Source: Tetmemena sp. SeJ-2015
Taxonomy: Eukaryota; Ciliophora; Spirotrichea; Sporadotrichida; Oxytrichidae
Direction: 5' to 3'
NCBI GenBank assembly: GCA_027382625.1
Contig: JAJKFJ010021811.1
Coordinates: 62,001 to 126,000 of the forward strand
DNA length: 64,000 bases
In this document: positions 12,201-22,911 of the stretch, one piece after another
How the letters are laid out: each line of letters opens with the position of its first letter
Numbering within the stretch: the first letter of the stretch is position 1
Notes under the pieces: generated by a model
What the model was told of the DNA's origin: nothing
The model's database searches: none
Seen by the model: only the letters and a program-made list of their open reading frames with translations
Program-made: the position numbers and the translations under genes

Positions 12201-12776
12201 AAAATAAAATCTAAATTAGCATCTTGAGGCTTGTGATGCTCCTCTCCTTAATTCCTTTTGTAGAAGCATAGAGGAAGTGCTGCATCACATTGAAAGCTGC
12301 TAGCAAGGTCCATTTATTTTCATACTAGCTGAGATAGTAATTTCGCCAATTACCGCTTATCATTTGGACAGACAAGTCATTGTGCAAGTTTAAACTGTTT
12401 TTGGGCACTCCTAAAGGGAAAAAGCATAAGTCTTCACAATATCCAGTATTAAAGTCAAGACAGACTCCAAAAATACCTGATAAACAAATTTATAGACTTT
12501 TTCTGCATTTGCAATTCCACGAAAGGCAGTGAGCATTACTCCATTTTCTCCTCTCGCCTCCTTTGGTGTGAATACAAGAAGTGCTTTGAACTTTTTTAAT
12601 AACATAAATTCAGCATTGAACATGGGTATTTTTTCTCGTGGTCCAAAGGTAGTTTCCACTAGGTCCTCACCCTCTAAATGCTTTCTGTTGATATACTCTT
12701 TGATCCACTCCTCTGTAGACATATCCGCTTCTTCTTCAACTATTGCGATCTCTCCCTAAATTTATGCTTCTACCAT
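9216..12776 (-). CDS. RING-finger protein, tandem copy B
   Basis: Same segment order as copy A and similar sequence. The ATG at 12776 opens MVEAQIQGEIAIVEEEADMS, then TEEWIKEYI and LVETTFGPREKIPM. IES 12587-12621 leads to FKALLVFTPKEARGENGV and IES 12462-12497 to VCLDFNTGYCEDLCFFPLGV. The block MMVSKFRKYFSYEDCIKLW (about 11500) is followed by a strongly acidic Glu/Asp/Gln stretch. SLLALPDEGYYNILLLST is joined by a GT...AG intron to MEDSLMEICFLRKGPRKYY (about 10900). The RING core CPICYETCSNPRFLSCNHEY with CKEC lies at about 9985-10080. The last ligand pair is degraded or far away: a possible end LCRKPI with TGA is at 9216-9218. The frame near 12035, which differs from copy A by one base, may be an unresolved IES or real decay. 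Confidence 0.6.
12462..12497 (-). other. IES in copy B, pointer GTCT
   Basis: AGAC (plus strand) at 12462-12465 and 12494-12497. Deletion of 32 nt joins ANAEKV to CLDFNTGYCEDL, matching the junction in copy A. Confidence 0.75.
12587..12621 (-). other. IES in copy B, pointer GTTCA (frame-neutral)
   Basis: TGAAC (plus strand) at 12587-12591 and 12617-12621. Deletion of 30 nt joins REKIPM to FKALL. The insert is a multiple of three and stop-free, so it would pass as coding; only comparison with copy A shows it is an insert. Confidence 0.75.
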
Positions 12777-13456
12777 TTTTCATATTTAAGCTTAACATTT
12801 TTAACTCTTTTATAGGTCCATTCCTATCATAAGCAACAAATATTCATAAATGCTAAATATATTTAACATTTATCATTAACATTACTCTTTTTTTCAAATA
12901 ATAAAAAATTATAGTGAAAATGTAAATTTAATTTGAACATACCAATTTTTATTTAATCAATACTAAAAAATAGTTTCTTTTAAATATTAAATTTAAAATT
13001 TAACTAGCAGTTTTGGCTATTAAAAATAGTTTTCCTCTTTTTAATATATGATAGAGTCCCTATTAAATTAAAAACTCCTTTAATTAAAAGAACTTTTTAT
13101 TTCTGTTTGTGCTATTGAAATCTCCACTAACTCTAAAAATTAAGAAAATTTAATAAGTTCTTTAATTACATATGTGATAGAAGTTCTTGTAATAATTTTA
13201 AGATGAGTTTTAATCACTTGTATACCCTTATTATCAAATTTAATCCATTTATAATGATTAAGGTTCCTCTCTTTTTTTATAAAGATTGCTTGGAGAAAAA
13301 ATAAATATTTTGGGCTACAAATAAAAAAATTAATTTTAATAAAAATTAAAAATTGATTTTTTTAAATAAATCTTTTCGTTCTAGCGCTCAAAATGTTACG
13401 AGGAAGTATTTATATCAATAAATGAAATTATTTAAAAGTGTTAACTTTAGTTATTT
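12777..13456. other. AT-rich spacer between copies B and C
   Basis: Very AT-rich with poly-A and poly-T runs and no convincing frame. It should contain the promoter of copy B and the 3' flank of copy C. Confidence 0.5.
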
Positions 13457-16400
13457 TCATTTGAGGTGTTGTTTTCTACAAATAGGACAATTGCAATTTA
13501 ATTAAATAATAGAGGTAATTTTTGTAAAGCAGTTTACAGAGCTATTATTTAAGGCAAGAGTGGAGCTCCATAAAAATTTTATACAAGTACAAAAACTTTT
13601 AGGTCAATTTGAAGACAATAAAATATCCTATCAGGACCAGAATTCCTTTTAATTAAATTCCTATCCTATTCTTTCAATAGTAATAAAAAAATTCTCAAAT
13701 GCCTTAATAATTCGCTCTAAATAATTTCCTCAAAGCTATTATTCCCTAATGGGGACATTATATAAAAATAAGTCACTTTGACCAATGATATATTGGCTTA
13801 TTGATTCCTTTAGCTTAATATGAAGGTTTCTTTATTTTATTTTCCTTCCTGAAATCATAAATCTTAAATTATTATTCAATTTATTTTAAGCCATGAATCA
13901 ATACATTCTAAACAAAATTCATGCTTGCATTTGAGTTTCTTAACTGTAACGATTTTTTAAAAGCAAATAGAACAATGAGGCACCTGCTCATTTACTTTCT
14001 CCAAACTTTGCAAATGAAAATCTGAAATCCTTGTCTTCTAAATAACATATTCATTTAATTTATTAAAATGATTTAATCAAAATGTTTAAAAATACAGGGA
14101 ATAATTGTTAAAACAATTTTGAAATGATTTACATTTTAAATGTAAGCAGTGCAATTGACTCCTTTTAAGCCAAGATAGACTTCCTCAAAAGAGTTTTTAC
14201 TTTCAAGTTTAAGAATAAGTTAGTTTCCTTGGCAAATGAGTATGCTATTATTCTTTTTAGCTAAGAAAAATCAATTGTCTGGCTTCCCGATAGTCTTCAA
14301 AGGGTTCATCTAAATTATAGAGTGACTAGAACTCTCTTTAAAGAGACCAGTTACCTTGAAAGAGTCTTCTAAACGATTATATCGATAGCCATATTTATGC
14401 TTCTCAGCAAAGCAGACTTCCATTTGAGAAATACTAGAGTCTTTATAATTCTTTTCATTCAGTTTCCCAACGAATTTAATTTAAAGTGCAAGAATATAAA
14501 TTTATTAAGAAATATGGAATTTACTCTCAAGGGTGCTTTGTAGCAAGATTTTGTAGTAACCTTCCTCTGGAAGAGCAATAAATCCTCCCCTTTAAGGAAA
14601 GGTAGATTAAAGAGCGAGGACACTGGACACTTGTTTAAAATGAATATTATTTACTAAAGATGCTAAAGGGGTTAGTAAACTAGAGTTCATAATGCTAATG
14701 TCTTCCAAAAACTTATTCACTTTTTTCCTCTTCATCAGAGTCCTCGTTTTCAGTGTATTCTAAAAATGGATGCAGAAAATCCAGGTTTTGAGATTCACTT
14801 ATATTTAATTAAATTATAAAGTTATTTTTATAACTTTATAAACAATTTTTTTTATATATATTACTATATGTTAAGTAATAAAAGATACTTAAAAGAGCTA
14901 TAATAACTTGCTGGATGAAGGCAAACAGTCTAAGTTGATAAAAAAAATGAAAATAAATTCTGATATCATAAATTTTTGTATGAAATTAGTTGCTATTAAT
15001 CAAGGCCCAATATAAAATCTTTGATTTTAATTTTTACTATTTAAATAGGGACTAGGAGGGACAAAAAAGCTTCTTTTTTATTTAGTTTAGAAAAATTAAC
15101 CTTAACTTTTGCTCCTTTTTATAGATTAATTTTAGATATTTATGACTGTTAAAAGTGAAGATTATTTTATAATAGCTCAATTAATTATATGTACATTAAT
15201 CATTATAAATCGATAGTCTGTTTTCCTCAATATTTAGTTCTTTTAAAATTATGCATTTCAACCTTCATCATCTTAATCGAAGGTATAGACACTAAAACTA
15301 TTTAGGAAAATTAATGATTGAAACTATTTTTATATTTATGATTTTGATTTTAATTTTTGTATTTGCAATATTAAATTATATCCATAGCAAACTTATTTTC
15401 TTCTTGCTTTTAGATATATGACTGATTATTTTGCTTATTTAGGTCTTCTTTTATAGTACCATAGTCTGGATCAGTTTTAGAATTTTCGTACTCTTTCACA
15501 AGAGAAGCGGAAAGTGGCCTCGAGTCTGTATATCCAAAAAGAGTGCACCAAATTTTCACGCACTCCTTGGCATCAAAGTATTTCCGAAATTTACTCACTT
15601 GCATTATGGTAAAATTCATAAGAAATTTAAATTTATCTCTAATTAAAACGAGAGAATAGCGCAACAAATTATTCCGCGCTCTGAGTGTACTTTGATTACT
15701 CCTTCAACTCTTTTTTTGTCAAGCTGATTGTACTTTCTCATGAATGAGTCTGGGCAGAGCTGATCTTTGCACAATCAAAAATAGAAGCAAGATATTAATA
15801 AATTTAGAATTCAAGATAATAAATGCTTCGATGACAAATTAAATAACAGCAGGAGCAAAGATAACAAGAGGATTCAAGTTTGAAATAGTTGCTAAATTTG
15901 TTCTCATTGAGAGGTTTAAAAGATAAATTATATTTATGTACTTGATCTGTCTTCTGAAAGATTGAGTTATCAGATTTTAGATAAATTTAAATTACGATAT
16001 ATAATTCCTGTACAATATTTTAATTTATTTTTTAATCTTTTTCATAAAATTTTACCATCAAAAAAACCTCATCGAAAAATATTTGAATTTATTTTCTAAT
16101 TTATTAAGGTGACCTCATTCAACTTTATTTCATCTTATTTCTCTGATTTTAAATCCTTAATCATATATTATAAGGCTTAGGATTGAAAATTATGTTTATC
16201 ATTTCTTGAATTTTCTTATCTCTATAGTTACTTTGAAGTTAGAGACGTTTAATTTCTATCTTCTGCATTTATTTCCATTCAATTAATTAATTTCTTTATT
16301 GATATATGTATTTTTGAATTTACAAACAATAATTTTAGACAATCTACTTCTTATTGATTTGTTTGTATTAGTTCCTGAGATGAAGCTTGCTTATTCCAAG

Positions 16401-18112
16401 AGCTAACATTAATTTTGAATATAAGTTTTTAATTGTGTGCAAGACATCATCTGATTACAGACTGCTAGCTTAGCTGAAGACTATTTACTAGAGTTTAGGT
16501 TCTATTCTTAAGATAGCAAAATATCATTATCATCATTTCAATTTTGGCAGTTAGATTTTTAAGATCTGAGGTGCCACATTCTGGAATAAGTCTTTCAGAT
16601 ATAAAATAATTAGGATATGAGAGGAAGAGAGCAGGGTCCTTGCATTCTGGCGTTGAAGCCTAATAAAGGAAGAATTGCATCACATTGAAAAAAGCCAGCA
16701 AGGTCCATTTCCTCTCTAGGGTTGAGGCTCTATAGCTAATCCAATCTTGAGCTATCATAGAAGTCGAAAATAGAGTGTGCATAGTAAGGCCCTTTTTAGG
16801 GATGCCCATCGGAAAAATGGCTAAAGCTTCTCTGAATCCTCGACCGAAGAATAATTCTCCTACTTTGTCAGAATAATAATATAATAATATAAAGAACTTC
16901 AATTTTGTATAGAATACAAAGAAATAAAAGTTTATTGACAATAAAAAATAATCAATCCATGATTTTAAAATTTAAAACCTATTGCAGAAATTTATTATAA
17001 AGTAAAATTAAAAATAAACCATACATCATTTCAATGTAAAGAAGAAATGTGATAAAAAAAAATTTGAGTTTCATAATAAATTTAATAAATGAATTTAATT
17101 ATTCACTCACATTTTTAAATCCATCGATAATTTAAACAAAGAAATTAATTTAAAAGAAAAAAATAAATTTCTGTAAAAAAACAAAATAAATTATTTATTT
17201 TGAAAATGAAAAATTTTTGTCAGCTAAAATTAAAAGGGTGCTTGCATAAAATTTGAATAATTTGAATAAATTCTATTTTTTTATTAAATTCCTTTGAAAC
17301 TTGTTAACAAATCTTTTTCCTAATTTTTGGCTGGTGTGAAGATAAAGGGTCTGTACTTAAAATAAATATATAAAATAATTTTCAGAAATTTTGAGACCCT
17401 TTGAAGTATTAAAGAAATTAAAATATGCATAGAATTTTGAGGATAATATCTAAATAAATTATAATAAAATGATGAAAATTCTAGTAAATATAGATTAAGG
17501 TGAAATGTAAATTATTGTCTTAAAAAACTCAAGATTCCACAGCTTTTACTTCTTCTTTCCAAGGAGAATTAAATAAGAAATCTACTTGTTCTTAACGCTA
17601 GTTAAAATTCATTTAGGTGACTATTTTGAGTCAAGGTGAAGATATCGCTAATATCTAACTAAAATTCTTCTCAATTCATCAAATTAACTTTTTATGAAGG
17701 AGGATACTCTATATTTTGCACAATTTCTGGCAATATAAAATTTAATAACTTTCTTTATAAACTATCCAGCTATTCTATTTTATCCAAATTAGAAAAATAA
17801 GCTTAAAGTGAATAATTCTGCTATATTTGAATTCCTAAAGCCAAGAAAAACTTAATTCGAATTGAGACGCTTCTTGATACTGAGGAGTTTCAATGGTGTC
17901 TTTTCATCGAATTTTTCATCATATCTTTTTATCCTTCCTATTATAAAATATATAAATTAGACACTTTGGAATACGTTCTCTTTCATTCCACGTAGTCATG
18001 ACATCTTCCTCTCCTTCCAAACATTCAAGATTTACGAATTTTTTTAGCCATTCTTCAAATGTCAAGCCGCCTGTCGAAAGCTAGACTTTTCCTTGACTTA
18101 TGCTTCAACCAT
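13457..18112 (-). CDS. RING-finger protein, tandem copy C (divergent)
   Basis: Most diverged member of the array. The ATG at 18112 opens MVEAQVKEKSSF like copy B; then LTFEEWLKKFVNLECLEGEE parallels the TEEWIKEYI..LEGED region of B. The segment at 15667-15410 (MQVSKFRKYFDAKECVKIWC) matches MMVSKFRKYF..CIKLWC of A and B. The RING reads CSICFQKIVTVKKLKCKHEF..CLEC at about 13980-13880, and the final CPICRKQHLK ends at TGA 13457-13459, so all eight zinc ligands are present. An unresolved frame change lies near 18080 and others in the 14.2-17.9 kb part, probably IESs. The locus is longer than A or B because of extra AT-rich sequence. An E3 ligase role is inferred from the RING only. Confidence 0.55.
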
Positions 18113-19236
18113 TCTGTATATTTGGAGCTTTGGATTACTCAATGTGTTATAAAATATAATGTCCTAAATTGGGAACAAATATTTATCTTTTTAATCCAAT
18201 CTCAATTTAAATCTCATTGTTAAAAACGAAATGTAAATTTTTATATTTGCCTAAGAAATTGATCAATACAGCTTCTAACAAAAATAGAAAATTTTAATTT
18301 AATTAATCATTAAAGCATCTAAACTCTTGAGTTTTTTAATTTTTAAATATTTTAAAAAGAGATCCCTAATCAAATAAAAGCCAAGGATCATTATAGTAAA
18401 GAATTTAACTAAAATTGTTGTTTTATTAAAATTTAAAATTAAAAAACTGAAACATTCTATCAGTTTAAAGCACTTATTCACCACCCTATAAGATGCTTGT
18501 ATGATAGCTTATCAAAAATTAATATGACCTTAATTATTTTTTCAAGAGCACCTCTCAATAGAGAGATATGATGTGCACATTATCCAAAAGTACAAATATC
18601 GCCTTTTATTTAAACTTTGTCACTTATAACTCTAATTTGAGTTCTCCCTCAAAAACCTATTAGGATTTAAAAATTTTGGAATTCAATTCTGAATAGAATG
18701 ATTTTGTAATTTTTTTATTTGACACACTTCACCTGTCTCTTATTTCTTCCATTTAAATACTATTTTAATTGTTTTTTTCATTAAATTTGTAGCCATAATT
18801 TAGTGAGTAAGAAGAGTATGAATATGAAAATTGAGCGGAAAAATTTGATACGTAATGATATATATGTGCACTGCTGTAATTCCAAATAAAGTTGAAAAGT
18901 TACTCTCCTAAATTGACTATACTCCATTTCGCTTAGCTTTTTATTTGCAGTTTTGATATCATTTAAAGAGGGAGGAGGAGGAGATTAATATCACACCATC
19001 AAACAATAGAGTTGCGTGAGAAAAACTTAATTCAAACATTCTTAGACTCTTCTACTTTTAATTAAGAGCTCTCAGATAGTAAATTCGATTAGAGCTCTTG
19101 GTTCTGCTGACTATTCTCTGAAGTTTATTTACTTCCCTCACTTAAGCCAAGCTTCTGTGCCTCTGGACATATGAAGGCTTGCATTTCTTTCATGCAAGGA
19201 GGAGAATCTAATAAGAAGTGCAACTTAAAATTTATG
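18113..19236. other. intergenic region, AT-rich
   Basis: I see no supported gene. The stretch separates copy C from the kinase gene on the same strand. Short open frames occur but have AT-driven composition (Leu/Phe/Lys/Ile). Confidence 0.45.
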
Positions 19237-21440
19237 TCAATTATAATCTATGAGTTTTTGGAAAATTAGAAGGAGGTTTTCAAGTCCATTAATCATATCC
19301 AAGTCGGGAACTTCGCTTCCTTCTTCATAAAAAAAAACCACATATACACACATAAACTATAATCGCTTTTATAGAATAAACGAAGTTGGCGAAATCAATA
19401 ACTCTCAAGTCCACAAAGTTAGTGAGAGAGGTAGAATCTCTGTTGCAACCCTGATTAGTTTTGCAATCTTCCTGGTGTGAATATTGGATTATTTAGGTCT
19501 TAAGAAGTTTGCTTCTTATTAATTTTCCTAACAGAGTTGATAAATTTGAGGTGCTCCTCGGCTTGGCATTCAGTCTGGAAAAGTTTATCCGCCGTGTACC
19601 CATCGTACACTAGCAGCAAACTTGACGAATGAAAGCGATAGCCTGGGCATTAGAGCACCACATTTCTCAGCTCCTGGATCTATTCCATAAAGCTTCTTAC
19701 TACATTTGTTCTCACACAGCAACTTAAATTATAGATTTTCTTATTGCAACCATTGAAGAAAAAGATTGCTAGTGAGTCAACAATGTCCTCCTTCTTGATG
19801 GACCTACCCCAGTATTTATTCCTGAAAATTATTTTCTTGTCTATCGTCTTGTAAACTTCGATACCGCTTATTCTAAAGCTGAAGCAACCAGAAGTAGAGT
19901 TAAGAATCTTGAGGTGCTACTTCTGTGACTTAGAGGGATTGTAAGCTTTAGAGCCGAGCTTTAAATCCATCATGCAAGGATGCTTGAAAGGCTAAGTTAA
20001 ATTCTCAAGGCATACGAATGCTATAAGTAAAATTTGGTTTAATGTACTTTCTTAGTTTTTAATAGGATATATGAGAGAGCGTATACCTTATAATAATATG
20101 ATTAGGGAAATATTTTCCCTCTCAGCAAAATCTTATTAAACCAAATGCAGAGTTTGAAAAAGAACACTTACGCTTATCATAGAAGTTAAAAATTTAATTA
20201 TCATTACCTCTCACAAAATATATTTTTTAGTTGATCTTATGAGTTTTCTTGAGTAGCCTGCCCAGCCACGCTTGCTTATTTACGAGCTCGTCAAGATTTC
20301 TCTCTACTTTTAATTTGTACTCCTCGGCCGTAATTCGGTTTTTCTTGAGAGCCTTGTTTTAGAGATCTAGCTCTGTTTTCTCTTTGTCTTTGAATTAATT
20401 ACTCAAGATATTAGAGACACCGCCTTTGAGCTCGATATTTTGAATTTAGCTGGGATCTTCACGGAACACTTCCTCCTCTTGCTCCGTTTAAGACTTCGAA
20501 TATAAAAGCTCTGGCTCCTCTAGCTCACTCGGGAATGGATTTATTTAAGAGGTTAATTAGCATCTTGGATAAAAAAAATGCACTTTTCATTTTCAAATAA
20601 GTATTTTGAGGATAAGGTTTTGGGAATTTTGGTCTTGGATAAAATTTTCTGAGCCGATGGTTTGTTCTCCATGGTTGATGGAGTGTTATCGGTTCCATTA
20701 GTGTTTTTATTATTCCTTTAATTAAGATGGGGTCTTGGTTTGAAATTATTAGTGGCTATGCTGCTTTGGCTTTTGGTTGCAGGGCTGCAGATACTCGCTC
20801 ATTATCTCCTTGGGAATCTTGTACTTTCTGGCCACTTGCTCCTACTGCAAAATGTCTTAGAGGTCTTTTATACTGAAGGCGGAGTCGATGCTGCTTGACG
20901 AAGAGTTCTTAGAGAGCACCGAGGTAGTTGGACAGTATCTAGTATTGAAAAAAAGAATAGTCAACAAAGAAAGAATAAAAGAGGGATCATGATAAAAGCG
21001 ATTGCAATTTATGGAATAATGTCGAACTCTTCGTCAAGTTCGAGTCTATCGAGTCCCTACCTCAGGAAAAAGCTTCCCTTAAACTCAGGCACGTATTTTT
21101 TGAGCGAGGGCGGGCATTTAACTTGGAAGAAGAAGATCTCCTTGGAGTTACTCATCTTGCACACATTCTTTTCGCTGTCTAGGAACATATACTTGTGCCC
21201 TTATCATCATAAAAACTGACCATCTAATTACAAACTTAATTATAGCCCACTGATTTATTTGAAGAACATTTGCAAACTCCTGAAATCAGAATCATCATTT
21301 AGTTGAACTTTTAACCCCTCAGCTTCGTCGAAGGTTTGCTACTAATTCTAACTGAGAGCAGCTGAATCTAGCTGCGTGGGTTCAGAGTTCTCTTTTTCTG
21401 AAGATATTAGGGGTTGAGGTAGTTGGTTATTGTTTGGCAT
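19237..21440 (-). CDS. inositol polyphosphate kinase, IP6K/IPK family
   Basis: ATG at 21440, TGA at 19237-19239. A 21-nt intron joins LQLDG to HKYMFLDSEKNVCKMSNSKE, the G-H-x-x-M/F region of the IPK fold, followed by KKYVPEFKGSFFL. A long Ser/Gln/Glu-rich insert (about 20940-20290) comes before the signature PCMMDLKLG (PxxxDxKxG) at about 19960, then FRISGIEVY, SSSLLLVYDG and, after intron 19472-19532, the metal-binding VIDFA, closing with GLENLLLI. These are the motifs of inositol hexakisphosphate and multikinases, which phosphorylate soluble inositol phosphates with ATP; the order fits IP6K/KCS1. The subtype cannot be fixed by eye. The catalytic residues of the PDKG-like and IDFA motifs are present, so the gene looks functional. 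Confidence 0.8.
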
Positions 21441-21962
21441 ATTATTTGTTTGATTAGAATGGAATAAGAATATGTATGCTAGCTATATATAAAGAACAAT
21501 GTGCTGAGGTGCTCAGACAATATTTCTTTTAAATTGTATTGCAAAACTAAGAAAATACTTATGACTCTATCTCAAAAGTATTTTTTTGTATGCTTTTAAT
21601 ACTCTGAATAATAATATTAATAAGTTTTGACTTAACTATTGTCCTTTAGTTGAAATTTTTGATTGGAGGGATTTAAACTATTTCCACTTTCTATATCGAG
21701 AAGTAAAATACACCTCTTCAATATTTTCATTGTATATTCATTTTTATGTGTGTGTTGCAAATTGAGTTTTATTTGTTTGGGAATATAATTTAAACAAATA
21801 TGCAGAAAACAGGTAACTTATTTTCCTAAAACTACTTTCTTAAACTCCTAATTGACACTTCGATTTCTCATTCTACTCACAGAATCAATAAAATAAATAT
21901 CTTATTCTCTATTTAAAAAATGCTCAATACTAATTTCTTATTACATTTTTTATGAATCGATA
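21441..21962. promoter_or_regulatory. divergent intergenic region
   Basis: AT-rich 522 bp between the kinase start (minus) and the coiled-coil gene start (plus). Both genes must be driven from here if transcribed in this layout, but I can name no specific promoter motif. Confidence 0.4.
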
Positions 21963-22620
21963 ATGAACAATCAGGGTATCAACTCAGGCGCTCACTCCGC
22001 CACTCTGAAAGGAAAAATCAACGCACTCGAGGTAAGTTCAAACCAAATCACTCTGCAGAATAAGAAAACACTCCTCCATCAAATATCTTCAAGAGGAGTG
22101 TTATAAATTCGAAATTAATGAATTAAGTCATGTGATGATGTTTACACCATTTCAGGAGACTGTGTCGGGCATGAACGAAGAACTCAACTTCTACAAGAAG
22201 GAAATCCAAACGCTCAGATCAGAGAAAGAAACCCTGGAGGATGTACTCAACAGAAAGGCTGGAGATATTAGAAAGAATCTCGCTAACGAGGTACTCAGGT
22301 AATTCAACTGCTCCTATCATTCATTCTATAATAAGTCCTCGGAATAATGGAGATTTATCAGCCAGTCTACTCTCTCCAGTTTTCTATATACGGAAATTAT
22401 TCACCCTCTAAACTTTGAGGAGATAGTGTCTTAACGATATTTATTTAGAGCTGAGGAGGAGATGAAGAAGAGCTACACCTCTTAAAAGAATGAGAACAAC
22501 AAACTGTAGCAGCAGATTACCACCTTGAAAACTGAGAAGACAAATCTTCAACAGCACTTGCTCGACCTACAAAGGAGAGTGGCAGAGCTCGAACTCCAGA
22601 TTGGTCAGGAGGACCACTGA
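21963..22620 (+). CDS. short coiled-coil protein
   Basis: Complete three-exon gene. The ATG at 21963 opens MNNQGINSGAHSATLKGKIN. Introns 22032-22155 (GTAAGT...TTTCAG, 124 nt) and 22299-22448 (GTAATT...TTTAG, 150 nt) are canonical and keep frame; TGA is at 22618-22620. The product is about 130 residues, nearly all heptad-like (EELNFYKKEIQTLRSEKETL; later QQQITTLKTEKTNLQQHL), with three TAA/TAG codons read as Gln in exon 3. No IES is needed, so it is one of the few simple genes here. Function is unknown; short coiled-coil proteins of this kind are common among ciliary and basal-body components, but nothing here proves that. Confidence 0.75.
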
Positions 22621-22911
22621 GAGCTTTGAGTAAAGAGGCTTAGTGGAGAAAGGAAGAATGGTTTCAATAAGCACCATCATTATCACTATTAGGAGAGGGA
22701 ATGAACTAAGCAGTCATAGATAGTTTTATTAAGTATATTATGCCTGAATGAATTATTTCGCAAATAAATATTTATAACAATTCTCTAGTCCTCCTCTTTC
22801 AATAATTAATCACATCTCCAATTATACAGCAGCGATTACATTTTCAAACCTAAAGATAATTATTTCAATAATTGAACATAACTTTCTATCTTATAATATT
22901 ATATTGCTTTA

